A stretch of DNA of 64,000 nt, taken from Schistosoma haematobium. Lineage: Eukaryota; Platyhelminthes; Trematoda; Strigeidida; Schistosomatidae. The stretch is taken from NCBI RefSeq assembly GCF_000699445.3, contig NC_067199.1, positions 28,852,402-28,916,401 of the forward strand. Reading direction: 5' to 3'. Shown in pieces: positions 12,750 through 25,755 of this stretch (its first letter is position 1; every line of letters starts with the position of its first letter). The translations under genes and the position numbers were made by a program. Below the pieces are notes generated by a model, which was not told the origin of the DNA, ran no database searches, and saw nothing but the letters and a program-made list of their open reading frames with translations.

Positions 12750-13009
12750 GGAACTGTACCGACGATCAATTCACTTTATCGTTTGGTAGATTCTAATTAT
12801 ACATATACACAACTGTGTAGTGGAGGGCCAATTTATATAACTGCACTTACATATCCAATGGGGAAGCGCTGCTCATACGCAACTCAATGGATAAATAGGA
12901 TCTTAAATAACGTTATCTCTCTGAATATAACTAAAGTGTCGTTTTTGCAGTATGGAAGTGGGGTGTGGATACCAAGAGGATTCACTATTAATATGACTTA
13001 TGTGGACAG
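12750..13009 (+). CDS. Exon 5
   Basis: Acceptor CATAACACAG, phase 0 from exon 4, donor GTACAC, ending two bases into a codon. The 86 codons include three sequons (NYT, NIT, NMT), two cysteines and the repeat-like pattern GSGVWIPRGFTINMTYVD. It lies in the loop of the inverted repeat, so it is single copy here. Confidence 0.82.
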
Positions 13010-15078
13010 GTACACTATAACCTAATATTACCGACTTTTGATAAAATGTTGTAAATCCCGACTTTCCTAACTTTTTCTATGAAACTGATCTTTGTTTTTT
13101 TTTAGTCAAAGCGTAGTGTGAACTAATAACATCTGACAATGTGTTCGTTGCTTAGATTGATCCCCTTTAATTCAAGTGATATTAAGTTGGTTTCTGAAAT
13201 TCGCTTCGCGTAAAACTATATGAACATTGGTTTCAGCATTTTAGTCGTAAGCCTGACTAACTATTATGCCTTTCTGAATTTTTCATAACGCACAATTTCT
13301 TTACAGTCAAAAGACTGGTGAAAATTTTTGAAAATCATACAACATCGAAATAGTGCTACTTGCTCTTAACATTTTTCGCCTTCACATTCTTCTCCTAGTT
13401 TGTGAACAAAAGTCGTGGAATAAACCGAGTTTGTTTTACGTTAAGTCTACCTATAAACTAAACTCAGCCTGACTAAACAACAAAAGATAAGATTATAAAT
13501 CAGATATTGAAGTACAGTAATTTTGGAAGTTGATATGGGATTTCGAAGTAGGACAGTAGAAGAATAAGATATAATAGCCACATTATATACCATAGTTCAG
13601 ACTGGTTCATTATATTTGTCCTGAATCTGAACATATGGAGTAAGAAAGGTGAGATCACCACCAACATCCCCTACGTTTGCACTTAGTGATTACATAGAAT
13701 AAAAATAATCTAACAAGTGGAAGTAAACAGACCATTGGAAAGAATTCGTCAGAAATGATTGTGGTTGACGTTACATGGCTTCCGGATATATGGGTAAGGG
13801 CGGAAACAAAGTGAAGTAAATGCACAGAATATCACTTATCAAGTTTTGCCAAGGCCTTGAACTTGTTCGCCTAGTATGTCGTCTCCTAGAGATAGCATAT
13901 GTACAATCTTTTCTTTAGTCTAGACATCAGCTCAGACAAAAATGATCTGTAAACCCCGTAATAATTATTAGCGCGATACTTCCAATGTCTTCACTTGGAT
14001 GTAATGACTGGTGTAAGTCGTTTTGAATTATTGAGTGTCTATCCTTTTACAATATTCTTTGTGAATGAAAGGGAAAAGCGAAACAGAACCAGATATAGGA
14101 GTCTGTTTTCTTAATTATATTGTCAGTCAATCGGTCAAGTTAAATCACACTAGCAATAAGAACCTGGGGATAATGTATTGTGCCAGTTGGCTATTTTCTG
14201 TCCAATTGAGTCGGTCACTAAAATATCTCAATTTTTAATTACAGCTTAGAGATATGCTACTGATTATGTTTGTATAACCAACATCTATGGTTAGTTACCT
14301 TCTCTGTGGCCACTGAAGCATGTGAAATTATCAAGACACGAATCTGGGGCATCAAAGACTGCATTTGTTTTGGTAAGCAGTTGCTCCACTTGAAAGCTTC
14401 AGCTGACTAATTGAGAATGGTATGATTTACTCATTAGTCATGCATATTACATGTGTAAAATTGTTTGAAACTGTTTAATACTATCCTTTTATTAATTAAG
14501 CTTTGGATTTGACAATTATATCTGTCTGTGTGAGTAAGTTATTGTGTTAGTTATCAATGAAATAAATAATAGCCAGTGATATTTCATTTTGATAATTATG
14601 GAAAATATATCCACAGCTATAAATGTGATTGTTATGTAATCTTAACTGAACAAGTTATTGCGGAATAACTACATTTTGGAGAACTGAAAATGACGTAGTA
14701 AATAACTGATTAGAGTACATTTGTGACATTGCCACTAAGTTTCAAGAAGATAGATATTCAAGTGAATGGACATGAGTAATGCTAATACAACCGTGAAATA
14801 TTTTCAAAATAACCAATCAAGTAAGAATTTATAAATGTTTTCGTTATCTATCTAGTTTCATAAATCATCTGATAGGCTACTATTGAGTGTGTATTGAGAA
14901 GTTTCCAGTCTTTGTTCACACTAGTACCTTAAAAAAAGTGAATGTTTAGCTAAGAAACGGTATCTTCAAATCTATCATTATTTTCCCCAGAACTTTATTT
15001 AATTCGCAATATCTTGCATTACTCTTTTCTTTTATGCAAGCGAAGTAGACAACAAAAGATTTTTGTTTATTTTCATAG
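13010..15078. other. Intron 5
   Basis: About 2 kb of AT-rich DNA. No gene or known element recognised. Confidence 0.5.
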
Positions 15079-15122
15079 TTTGGTGAGAGTGGATTTCGGC
15101 CCAGTGTGTCCTACATATGAAG
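15079..15122 (+). CDS. Exon 6, 44-base micro-exon
   Basis: The acceptor TTTTCATAG and donor GTAATC bracket 44 bases. The first base completes a Ser codon from exon 5, and the 14 codons read LVRVDFGPVCPTYE. The last base starts the Val codon of exon 7. The phase fits on both sides, which is why I accept so short an exon. Confidence 0.65.
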
Positions 15123-16192
15123 GTAATCATTTCGTAAGTCAGTCGCATAATTACTTTTTGGTTTGACAAAGTTTTTCTGGCTAGCCGCTAATATTATGTG
15201 TTTTCAAACAATAGGTTTACACTAAGTTACCTGAATATTAATGTACATATGTTAAAATTATAACTAAGTATTTCAGTCGTAAGTAGTCTTGTGGTGTGTG
15301 CTACGTATATCGACATAAGTAGTATATGACGTTACTCGTAAACATAATGTCTGGCAGCAAAGAGAAAAGAGGATCGAACAGTAAAGAATGGGAACAGAAT
15401 GCAATTTGTATGAAAATGCAAGAACAATTAATTCTGAGTCATTATGAGACAATTGATGGAAATTTTGCGAATTACGTATTTACTATTTGATTGTTAGATT
15501 TTATTAACACGTCCTGTAATTTTTTGTCAGGTACATTCTATTGTTCCCCCACTGGTGTTCTTGCTCACTACAGTTTTACTAAATGTTTGATTGGATGAGC
15601 TGTACTGGGATTATCAAATAAGGCAGAATGAATGTAATGAATATTTTCAGCTTTTTGGTATTACCCATTCATAATATACCAGTGTATATGATCGTGTCAG
15701 GCTAGAAGATCGAACATTTCATCTGTGAGGAAAACCATACTTGCAATTTGATTATGGTATCCTGGAAGTAAGGCGTTCCTCACAGATAACTAGTATTTAT
15801 TGCTTGTGAATTGTTATGGTCTGCAGGAAACTTCAGAAGAAGCCTGATTTTGTTGAGCACAGTCTATTTCTTCATGTTTAAACAGAGGAAGTGATATTTG
15901 TATACTCTGAAATGCCTAGACAACATCTTAAATGTGAGAATAAAATCTACCGAGGTTGAAAGTGATCACTCTGCAGCTGTTAGTTCTTAGATTCTGAAAC
16001 CAAGCTTATAAGTATATCATACTTACTTATAAGGTGCTAAGAAAAAATATTAAGCTTCACACAGAGTGATTCCAGTAAGTTGTAAGTGATTTCACATTCG
16101 TAGTATATGAAATCCATCATACACACCATTAAAAAATTTTACTTGTTTCTTCTATTCTTGGTAAAACGCTTAATTTAATCTGTCCTTCCAAG
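15123..16192. other. Intron 6
   Basis: No gene or known element recognised. Confidence 0.5.
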
Positions 16193-16345
16193 TGGATGAA
16201 AACGTTGTTAACAATTCAAAATTAAAAAAATGTAAGCCTTGTCTCGTGAAACCACTCGTGGATACAAAGTTGACAGTCTCATTGTCCGAACTTTATGCCA
16301 ATTCTGACAACATACATCATTACCCCAAATGCAGATCTTCAAATG
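16193..16345 (+). CDS. Exon 7, 3' end uncertain
   Basis: The acceptor CTTCCAAG fits the phase of exon 6. About 50 codons follow (one NNS sequon, CKPC, SLSELYANSDN). The frame stops at 16381. The most likely donor is GTAGTT after 16345, and GTAAGC after 16220 is an alternative. Both leave phase 1, whereas exon 8 needs phase 0, so at least one small exon is missing or a boundary is wrong. Confidence 0.5.
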
Positions 16346-17998
16346 GTAGTTGTAGACTGTCTCACAATCCTCATATATGTTGAAATTATTTTATTTTATT
16401 TGTCATCACGTGGGCGATGTAGTGAAGCTTGACATTGTGCCTTAGAAGTGTCGGGCAATTCAACAGAATTTTCTATCAGTTAATAAGATGTAATTGTAAC
16501 ATTAAGTTAAAGATTGATGAACTCACTTCCAGACTTATTTCTTGTCGATAGTCTTTCATTTATTGTTCAACAGAAAAAGATTTCAAAATCCCTAAAAACT
16601 CAAGATATTCGTCATTGTTTGTTTTTAGCTAACTCCTGCTACTTCATAAATTACATGGATGCCACAAAATGAAAGAAATATTTCCAGATGTAAAATAGTA
16701 GTCTAGAAATTCCAAAATAATAACCAAATAATATTTAGCTTCACCAAGAAATAGACGGGAATTAGCCAGAAAAATGAGGTGAATAAAAATTGTTTCAGTA
16801 AAGAAAGGTTTTATTTTAATAATAACTGTTATATAAAAACAAAAACCAACTATATTACTGAATATCCTTTATTTGTTGAACTCATTCTTTCCGTTGGCTT
16901 CTCACCTACATTTGGTCTTATCGGTCTCATTATTTAGACTTTTTCATCTTGTGTTTTTCTTTTACTCAGTTAATATGAAATTTAAGAGCCTGCACAAATG
17001 CAGTTATTCTAGGTCTTACACTATTGAGTTCAGTCTACCTCAATGCTTAATGGCTAAACAGTATTTTGAGCATTTTTATATTTTCATAGGATTTTGAAAG
17101 TGTCGTTAATTTTTAACAGTAAGCAGAACAGAAATAATGCTAGTTGGCAGGAATATGTTTAACTATCGGTATCATGAAGAAATAAAATAAATTTAGTTTA
17201 CATCAGATTGATATCAACCGAGTTTATTGCTATGCAGAATGATAATTCTTCTAATTAAACACTAGATTCGGTTCCTATGCTCTTCTAGCAAACACCAGGC
17301 TAGATATACACAGCGACTCGAACAAGTGAGAAAATGCGAGAAATATGGAAGAAACGCTTTACTTCAAGGTTTGTTTAAAATTTTTATTGAATGCCGATTG
17401 AATAAGATGTTCCTCAGCGTTTTCAGACGCTTTGTTGCCTTTCTTCAAGACATTTTCTGGATCACCGCAACACAGAAAAGGTAATATTGGAATTTAAAAC
17501 ATTTAAGGACTTTCCCTAAAAATGAGTAATATTTCGGAGACATACAAAGTTCATGTTTTTCCTTTTCTCTATTTTCGGTTTATAGCTATGAGACAAAAGA
17601 AAATAATACAAAGAATAAAATCTTCTCGACATACATATTTTAATATTCGCACATCTGTCAATCAATAAAATAAAGAGTTCCGAATGTTTCCGATCAGGCA
17701 TAACTGTTCATCAGTTAGTAGTAGATAATGTGTGACACCATACGTTCTTATATACTACAATTACATTTGCTTCTAAATTTTTCTTAACTCATATTGTTAC
17801 CGAAATCTTTTTTCACTCACTGATATAAATTAAAGTGTATTCTATAATCTAATTCTATCGACCATAAGTTTAGTTAATGAGACTGTATTATGGATATGAT
17901 AAAAAAACAATTATATTCACAACTCCAGTCAGTCATTTTTGTGTTATTACGTAAATATTTCTTTCGACTTCAGTGTTGTTGTTGTTTACGTTTTATAG
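16346..17998. other. Intron 7 with a possible exon at 16969-17060
   Basis: A pyrimidine-rich acceptor ending at 16968 (CTTTTACTCAG) opens a frame that fits phase 1 (VNMKFKSLHKCSYSRSYTIE), but I found no donor that would deliver phase 0 to exon 8. Nothing else is seen. Confidence 0.3.
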
Positions 17999-18160
17999 AT
18001 GGAAATACAATTTACTACTTACATATTAGGGGATTGCAATACGACGCAGACAAAAACGTATTCATTCCCAACCTGGCATAATATTAGTGGCAATACAAAG
18101 GTTTTTATTACATATAGCATGGACTTCCTAGTTACACCAAATTTTCCAGTTTATACAGAC
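17999..18160 (+). CDS. Exon 8
   Basis: The acceptor is CGTTTTATAG and the donor is GTAAGT. The 54 codons are in phase 0 at both ends, with sequons NTT and NIS and the repeat-like pattern VFITYSMDFLVTPNFPVYTD. A TAG lies directly upstream in frame, so this acceptor is the only possible entry. The overlapping frame beginning at 17890 stops inside and is rejected. Confidence 0.75.
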
Positions 18161-18295
18161 GTAAGTGTTAAATTATATAAAAAGAGTTTAAGAACATTTA
18201 TCACTTGTTAAATAATAATTCTATTTGTTAACAGATAATAAGAAAAAGTTTATACAGGTCTTAAAGAAATACCATATTAAAGTGAAAACTTACTT

Positions 18296-18930
18296 TACTT
18301 ACGCCAGTTACCCACGTGGCGTAGCATAGGCCGCTCACGTGCATTCCACATCCAACTCCGTTCTAAACGATCCTTTCCAATATCTTCTAGCTGCGATTCA
18401 TTCTTTTCATGTTTGCTACGTCTGTATCAAATACTCCCTGTTCATTGATGATGTTTCCAGGTACGTGAGAGTTTCCATCTCTTCCACAGCATCTTTTCAT
18501 CTAGTGTGATTCGATTGGTGTTCTCCATGTTGTCTTTGAAGACCTTGGTTTTTCCCTTGTGTGTGTTGAGGACTATTGATCCAGAAGCTGCTGCTACACT
18601 ATTGTCTTCATCTGCATTCGTTCGTGTGTATGGGAGTGAAGAGTCTGATCATGTGAAAAGCACAAATCGTCTAGCTGCATGCAAGCAGTCCGTTGTATTC
18701 CGTGATTCTCCTCAGATGTCCAGGTCTTAATGATCCAGTCAAGCAACAGTGGAAATAGAAATGGAGAGAGTAATCAGCCTTGTCTGACACCAGTTTTCAC
18801 TTGGGATGCATATGTCAGCTGTCATTCATGCATCACTTTGTACTGTAGTTCATCGAATGAATTCCGTTTGATATTGATGATCTTCTCAGGTACACCATAG
18901 TGTCGAAGAAGTTGTGGTAGCAAAGTATTC
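18296..18930 (-). mobile_element. RTE-clade fragment with 3' end, internally deleted
   Basis: On the minus strand the canonical RTE tail (a GGAGTAACAGGCG-like motif, here GGGTAACTGGCGTAAGTAAG) lies at 18296-18320, preceded by the coding end (about 18330-18416). At 18417 it jumps to the RT region shared with the inverted-repeat arms (18417-18930). The junction at 18417 is thus both a deletion breakpoint in the element and the inner edge of the right arm. Confidence 0.75.
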
Positions 18931-21049
18931 ATATAACCCATCAACAGATCATTAAATTTTCGATTTTACTCGGTAGTGTTGACTTTATTCAAATTGAACT
19001 TTGTCTATTTTAACCTTGAACAACTATAGCGATTGTTTTTCTAGCAAAAGTTAATTGACTATCAGTAAGTTCATAATCACTTCATTATTCTAATTTATGA
19101 AAGAATACAAGGAATAAGTTGAAAGTTAATACTTTACTGTTTTCTTACTGGAGTCTGAAGAAAGCCTCTAAAACTATTTTCAGTATCATAATTATTTGGA
19201 ATACAATCAACAATATATTAATCAATCTAATCTATCAGCCTTAAATTTCAAATTGCACTTGGTGAGTGTGTATATTTTCACTCACCCCTACACACTTTCA
19301 GTCCACTCTATAATTTATTCATTTGTATTGTATACAGATTAAACTAGACAATTTCGCAATTTCAGTTATTGCATATCTTTGATCTAAATGTATTACAAAA
19401 CATACTTTTTAAGCCATAACACTTTTCACATGGAAAATAATATAAATGTAGGATTTTCTACGACACCTGATTAATGTCACTTTATGACACTGAGTTTGAC
19501 AGATTATTCCATATTTTAGACGTAGCCGTAAAAATAACTGATCATCTCACTGATTCATGTGACACTAAATTCATAATACGAATCGTAAATACTCCATATT
19601 ATTGGATTATACCAGGCTCATCGACCTATTATGCATACTAATCTATCTATGATCAGACAAAAGAAGTCTCAAGATGTGTCATTATAATTCAGTTGGTTGC
19701 CATACCTATCAGCTCAGACATGATAGTCATCTACGTTTCTACGTTTACATGCTTTCTGCATGCCGATTTTCTATTCTGCCTATAGCCATAATGGTTACCT
19801 ACATTTTGTGCATTATTTGTCTAACATATAATCGGAATTAATTAAATGGAGTTGTCACTGGACTATTTTCATTTACACCTTCTATTACAATCTATCTGAT
19901 CGTATATGAACGCTTGAAATATTATATTCTCACAGCGACATTTTGCATTTGGCTTTTCTGAATGAGATTTAACCTAAGTATCATATACTAAGTTAAATAT
20001 GTTAATTATATTTCAATAAGGTCAGTTTTGAACTTGCTAACGATAATACTGTGTTGAACGTCATCCATTTGTGAGAGAACCTACAAAATTTATTCGATGG
20101 AAGCACATAGTAAATGAAAGTGATCTGTCACAGGATCAACGAAGAATCTGTGACGGTGAGGTAAACTGAATTCTCAGATGGCAATTTTAGCTATTACTAT
20201 TTATTTATGTTTTTGATAGCAAGTTAAGCCGATTTTCTTTTTAATTTGGTTGGATACGTACACCACTGAGTACTTCGTAATGATATTCCGCTGATTGAAG
20301 GGAAGTTGATTAGCATCATTCGCAGATATTAATGGTTAAATGGGTTGTCCCAGACAATGATTACAGTGCCAGCGGAAATTTACTTTAAGATATGTATTAT
20401 CTTGGCTTAACCAATAAATAAGGAGTTTGGAAAAACACTATTTTACTAGCATCATTATTATTAGTAGTAGTAAGTACATTTTATCAAGGTCACACTGGAA
20501 CCAAGGATTGGCATCAATCCGTGAAGCCATCAGATGTTGGTTTGATTCTAGGAATGCGATCACGTGGTTACTCAATTTGGTGGACCTGAGCTATACCGCC
20601 GGACGACCTCGATATCTCAACCCGTTTATCTAATCAAAAGATGGCAAGGATTGATGAAGTACTCAATACGCTAAGAATGCTTAGGATATGCAGTTTGAGG
20701 TACTTGGATTATAATTGACGCTAGTTCGTGATAAAAACTTTAACCTTCATTCACAATTCTAAATATAGACACTAATTTCTAACACATTTGATAAATGCTA
20801 CGTGAACTAGAAATGGCTTGGACGTTCACAGTTAACTTGATGGTATAGCTCAACTTCACCATTCGATTTCTTTATTATCTTTTCCCTTATCCTATTGCTT
20901 TCCACTAAATCGATAGTTTTCTGTCGGCTTGAAGATCATGCTTTCGTCAATGTGTATAATGAGCAGCCAAACTCTAAACTGTCATGCATGAATATCAATG
21001 ACGATCTGAAGCCATGTCAGCTACTCTCCTGATTCTCACGTCTTCCATT
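18931..21049. other. Intron 8, arm copy of 9601-11685
   Basis: Inverted copy of the unclassified intronic DNA in the left arm. No gene. Confidence 0.5.
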
Positions 21050-21905
21050 GATTTTCTGAGTTTTTGTGATGCAGATAAGATCGATTTGGTTCTATGTGTT
21101 GTGATCCGGTGAGTCCGGTGCGGCTTTCGTATGCGTTTGTGTGGGTGTTTTGTCCCACCTATAACCATTTATTTGAATGTACACATATTTCCAAATCTGT
21201 CGCCATTTTCTTTCCTTTCTGCCAGTATTCTGTCCATGATATTTACATAGTTGCTGTTGTCCTTCACAACTTTGGCATTTCAATCTCGCATCACGATGGT
21301 CAGGTCCTTTTCTGTGCACTTCTCTATTATCGATTTCATCCTCTCATAAAACTGATATCGGTCGTTTTCTTCGCTATCATTGGTGGGTGCATAACGCTGG
21401 ATAATATTCATTGGGATTTTTCCTTCTTTTTTGAGGGATGCTTTGATGATTCTAGATCCATGAGATTCCCATCCTATAAGTTGATTACATGCTTCGTTGG
21501 ACAGCATCAGTGCAACTGCCTGAGTGTGAGAAGCATCTTCTTCTTCGTGACCAGAGTACAGCAGCATATCTCCTGAAGCTAATCTTATCTGTTCAGGTTG
21601 AGTTCAATAGTTTTCACTGATTCCGAGTACTGTCGAGTTGTATCTCCTCATTTTCATTGCTGATTAATTAGTCCTTCCGGTCTGCCACATTGGTTGGATA
21701 TCCTATGTCCCGGTATTAATGGTTGCTGTGTTTGTTAGCAGTGGCATCAGCCTAATCACTTCCGAAGAGTTTCGGCCTTCATCGCGAGGCATCATAATTC
21801 TTCTTTTGACCCGGAGAGCAAAGTTTAAACGGTTTAGTTTGTCTAATCTTCCTTTATCCAGTCTTGTCACCGGCAGTAACTGTAGTTGAGCTACAAGAGG
21901 AGTTG
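21050..21905 (-). mobile_element. RTE-clade 5' region and endonuclease, inverted copy
   Basis: Mirror copy of the left-arm endonuclease fragment (the 95-codon frame at 21280-21567 is identical). It carries the same frameshift, so it is non-functional. The plus-strand 160-codon frame is a shadow. Confidence 0.82.
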
Positions 21906-23130
21906 TATAATTAGCTACACTTGATTAAAAAGTTTTTATTGTGAAAATTAATTAGTCCAGATGAAGAATTCTAACTGTTCTAAATCCAACGACATTATGG
22001 TGTTATAACAATAAACAACTAGTGAAACACTCGTTTCGTCAAGTGAAAATCAGTAATTAAAATTCGAAAAATGTTGCCAAACTAGGTTTAGAGAGTATCT
22101 AAAAGTGAAGGCAAATACATTCGAATGTCATTTTCTTGTGAAGTATTCACTTTTTAATTTGAAAAGCAATTTTACATCTAAACTTAGATTACAAATTTAT
22201 TGATACATTTTAAAAACCAGTGGAACAATCAGTACCAATGAAATGTATAGGGAAGTATAAAATATGTTGTTGATAGTGGTTTTATAATGAATGCAAATAT
22301 ATCATCTCATTCTTGTGATGTTATTCCATTGCCAAGAATTATTGACCGCATCTCTAAGTAGATATATGGTCACTACAATAGTTTGTAATATAAACCATTC
22401 ACAACTGATCATGAGAGTTTAACGCTTACTTCAATATATGCTTTTCCTAAACTGAATCACTAAGTGTTTACTATTATATACACATCTGTAGGATCTGCTT
22501 CTCGTCTATTAGATTGGTAGATTAGTAACTTACTCCACTTCAAACAGAAGTCAGTTGTGTTAAATTAATATTTCATACTTTTTTATTCTACTTTCTGGAC
22601 TAATAATTAGACTTCAGATAAATAGGGATCAACAAAAGAGTTTTCAGAATTCTGTCGGTTGTACAAATCGAAAATCTTGTAGAGTGACCAGAACAAATAA
22701 ATTGTACGCCAATACGTTTTACTATTATAGTGTTTTCACAAAATGATGTTTGCAGTAAAAGTTTATGGTACTAGCTATGTGGGACGAAATATACATTTCT
22801 CCAGATGGAAATATAAGAACAATTATTCCATCAAATCTCATGTGAAAAGTGGATAGATATTTCATAACACGATTGTTTTCGTTTATTTAGCAGTCAGAAT
22901 TCGTTCTCAACTTAGATTCAATAGTCAATGTCGGATCTCATATCCGTTTACTTTAAATAAAGCAAAGTGAATTGATTAGGTAAGGAAAAGCATTATCAGT
23001 AAGATAAAAATAACAGTTTGTAAACGGACACTGTATACTGATTTCACCAAACAATTTTTCAGAATTCAACACATTACATAATAATTATGCAGATTAAAAC
23101 GTATAATATGAAATAATTTATTTCACTTAC
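21906..23130. other. Intron 8, arm copy of 7470-8695
   Basis: Inverted copy of left-arm intronic DNA. No gene. Confidence 0.5.
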
Positions 23131-23294
23131 TGCTGGAGTAGTAGTAATAAACATAAAGCTACCAGAAGTAGAATAGGAACCAATTGTTATATTGTAAGTG
23201 AAATTTACCGGTACCTGGTTATAATTAGCAGTAAACACTGGAATGTGATAACTTATCTCATTTGTTAGCGATAATGTTGAATCCTTCACAATTC
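23131..23294 (-). pseudogene. Antisense duplicate of exon 4
   Basis: Reverse complement of exon 4, with its acceptor and donor intact on the minus strand and the same open frame. It lies inside intron 8 on the strand opposite to all other exons, so it cannot be spliced into the main transcript. One T is missing from the polypyrimidine tract relative to the sense copy. Confidence 0.85.
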
Positions 23295-23349
23295 CTATAG
23301 AAAACCAAAAACACAAACTAGCAATTAAACGTTAACTTTTCGTAGTTAT

Positions 23350-23858
23350 TAATTTTAATCTCCAACATCTTGTAACCTAAGATGTAAGTGCAGGCAAAAT
23401 ATCAAACAACGATATGACACTACGAAAACACTAACAGGGAAATATAGTAAACCAGAGGGACCAGTCAAGGACAAAGAAGATAAGGCAATCACCGAGACTC
23501 AAGAACAGAGGAACAGGTGGGTAGAATAATTTGAGGTACTCTTGAATAGGCCAGCTCCACTGAATCCACTGGATATCGAAACGGCACACATAAACATTCC
23601 TATATTTGTCACTCCATCAACGATGGAAGAAATTTGGATGACCATCAGTCAAATCAAGAGTGGGAAAGCAGAAGGTCCTGACAATATTCAATCTGAAGTA
23701 CTGAGGTCAGACCTACAAGTGACTGCAAACATGCTTCACACTCTGTTCAGGAGGATTTTGGAGAAGGAACAAATGCCACTAACATACTGGAAAGAAGGAA
23801 ACACTTCATCGAGATACCAAAGAACGAAGATCTGAGCAAATGTGAGAACTATAAAGGC
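23350..23858 (+). mobile_element. RTE-clade RT fragment, truncated at the arm edge
   Basis: Plus-strand copy of the pre-RT and RT entry region (NRPAPLNPLDIETAH, KSGKAEGPDNIQSE). Compared with 6764-7057 one residue changes (QIPLT to QMPLT). It is cut off at 23858 where the inverted repeat ends. Confidence 0.8.
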
Positions 23859-24838
23859 CTTGCACCAGAATTTCATTAAGCAACCGGCCACATTTTTATC
23901 TTTTCAATAAATTTTTTTCCGCCCGTTTTATTCGAATTATGAACGATGGTAACGTAGGAAGTACAAGCTCCATCGTTTCTCACGTTGTCACAGAACCAGA
24001 AAACGTATCCTTGAATACATTATATCTCTTGACGTTCCAATCAATTGAAGCGTTATACTGCGCTATCAGAACTCATGAAAGAACTACGTACTGCCATTAT
24101 TTGCTATTGACATAACGTGAAAAAAACTTATCCTATTACACATTCACTGATAGGAGTATAGTAGGGTTGTGAAATGCAGTTGGTGTATTTTTGTTCAGAA
24201 GTTAAAATTTTCATAAAGAATCAGATGAAATAAAAAGAATTATTTATTGAAAATAAATTTCAAATGTAAAAATGCAAATTCTGACATCCAATCAAAGCAC
24301 ATGATGCTATTTCGATTTCAACCAATCAGATTACAAAGATGAACAGTTTACAACCAATTAAAAAATTATTAAAGGTGAGTTACACACTTGCAAAACAAGT
24401 ACACCAATCACCAATTCCTAAATTTTTTTATCACACCCTACAATTTCTAATCAATAGGGTGGTGGAGAATCACAATGGTCGTGCAATTCATTTCAACCTC
24501 ACACCAGAAAATAGAAAATAACATTTATACAAGATCAAGCCAAAAGTGGATGTGATTGTGGGAGACTGCAATTAATAAAGTGGGCAAAACTTAAAAATGG
24601 TCTATCGCATGACTATAGTCTATAGGTCAAATAAAAGCTTATAATGAAAGGAATATGAATATACATATAATATGGTCATACAATAAGAATATACACATAA
24701 CTCCTAACGGTTACCATTCATTTATAATTGTCAGCATATAACGGAAATTATTTGGGAAATTTGAACTACAAAACTATTCAGTTTCAGCAACATTCAACTC
24801 TTATTGCGGTAATATGACTTCAAATATTTTCCTTTCAG
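23859..24838. other. Intron 8, 3' part
   Basis: No gene or known element recognised. Confidence 0.5.
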
Positions 24839-25133
24839 ATACTGGTCGAATTACTTCCAATCAGAGTTAACCTTCAGCCAGGTGAAAGAACAACTATTAC
24901 TGTGAAGTATATATTTCCACTGAATTCCACTTATCCAAACTCGTCTGTGGAAATCAGTGTAGGTGGAGCAAACGATAACAATGAGACTATAATAAGTGTC
25001 AATGATTTCAAAATAAGTTTGGGTTCAAATTTAGTCCCACTGACAACTACTTATTCATCTACCTATAAGCCAAATAATCAAACAGGCCTTATGGATCGCC
25101 TGATAATTCACTTTGAAAATATCGTTAATATCG
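24839..25133 (+). CDS. Exon 9
   Basis: The acceptor is TTTTCCTTTCAG and the donor is GTGAGT. Phase is 0 in and 1 out. The 98 codons carry four sequons (NST, NSS, NET, NQT) and the pattern LQPGERTTITVKYIFPLNST, typical of a DUF11-like or Ig-like strand pair after a Pro-Gly turn. The pattern suggests a complete small beta domain shared with exon 10. Confidence 0.85.
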
Positions 25134-25755
25134 GTGAGTTGACTATTAAATTTAGATTTAGCAATAAGTCAGCTACTCAGCTGCCATGATAACTCTATGA
25201 CTAAAAACAAAATTGAATATTTATACGAATAGTTTTTCAAGATTATGATATAAATGGAATTCGCTGGACACCAGCTCGGTTGTCTAAATGTTAGGGGCTC
25301 ACTGTGAGTTCATGTTCTATCCCAGGTGGGTCGTGAATGTACGCTGTCAAAGAGTCCAGTATTACAACGAATCAACCGTTTAGTGCTTCTTGTCTTTCAA
25401 TCAATATTTATCTAACATTAATTCATGACAAAATCCATGATGTAATCCATGAGATTCAGTAACCTCAGCAAACTCTCTGTAGTGAAATAACCATTTACCT
25501 GTGATTAGGAATTCTTTAGGTGATCTGAAATCCACTCGGATTGCAATATGAAACTTTTGGCAGAAACATTACATGTTCTAGATGTTCAAATGAGTGACAA
25601 ATTTCCAGAAACGTCTGCTCTGCTTTTTGTTCTATTATCATACAATTAATTTAAGAGTGTTGCTTGGATGGCCTACCATTAATTTAATACAAATACATTG
25701 TCCTAGAATCTAAATTGCATGAATTATTTATGAGAACATTATTTCCAATTTACAG
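25134..25755. other. Intron 9 with a decayed SINE
   Basis: About 25255-25400 resembles a degraded plus-strand schistosome SINE (CAGCTCGGTTGTCTAAATG as the A-box region, a GTTCATGTTCTATCCC B-box relic, GTTTAGTGCTTCTTG tail). The rest is featureless. Confidence 0.45.

Larger units (their letters stand above)
18417..23858 (-). repeat. Right arm of the 5.4 kb inverted repeat
   Basis: Reverse complement of 6741-12184. The outer end stops abruptly inside RTE RT sequence after AACTATAAAGGC, with unrelated sequence beyond. The inner end is at 18417. It carries an antisense copy of exon 4. Confidence 0.93.
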
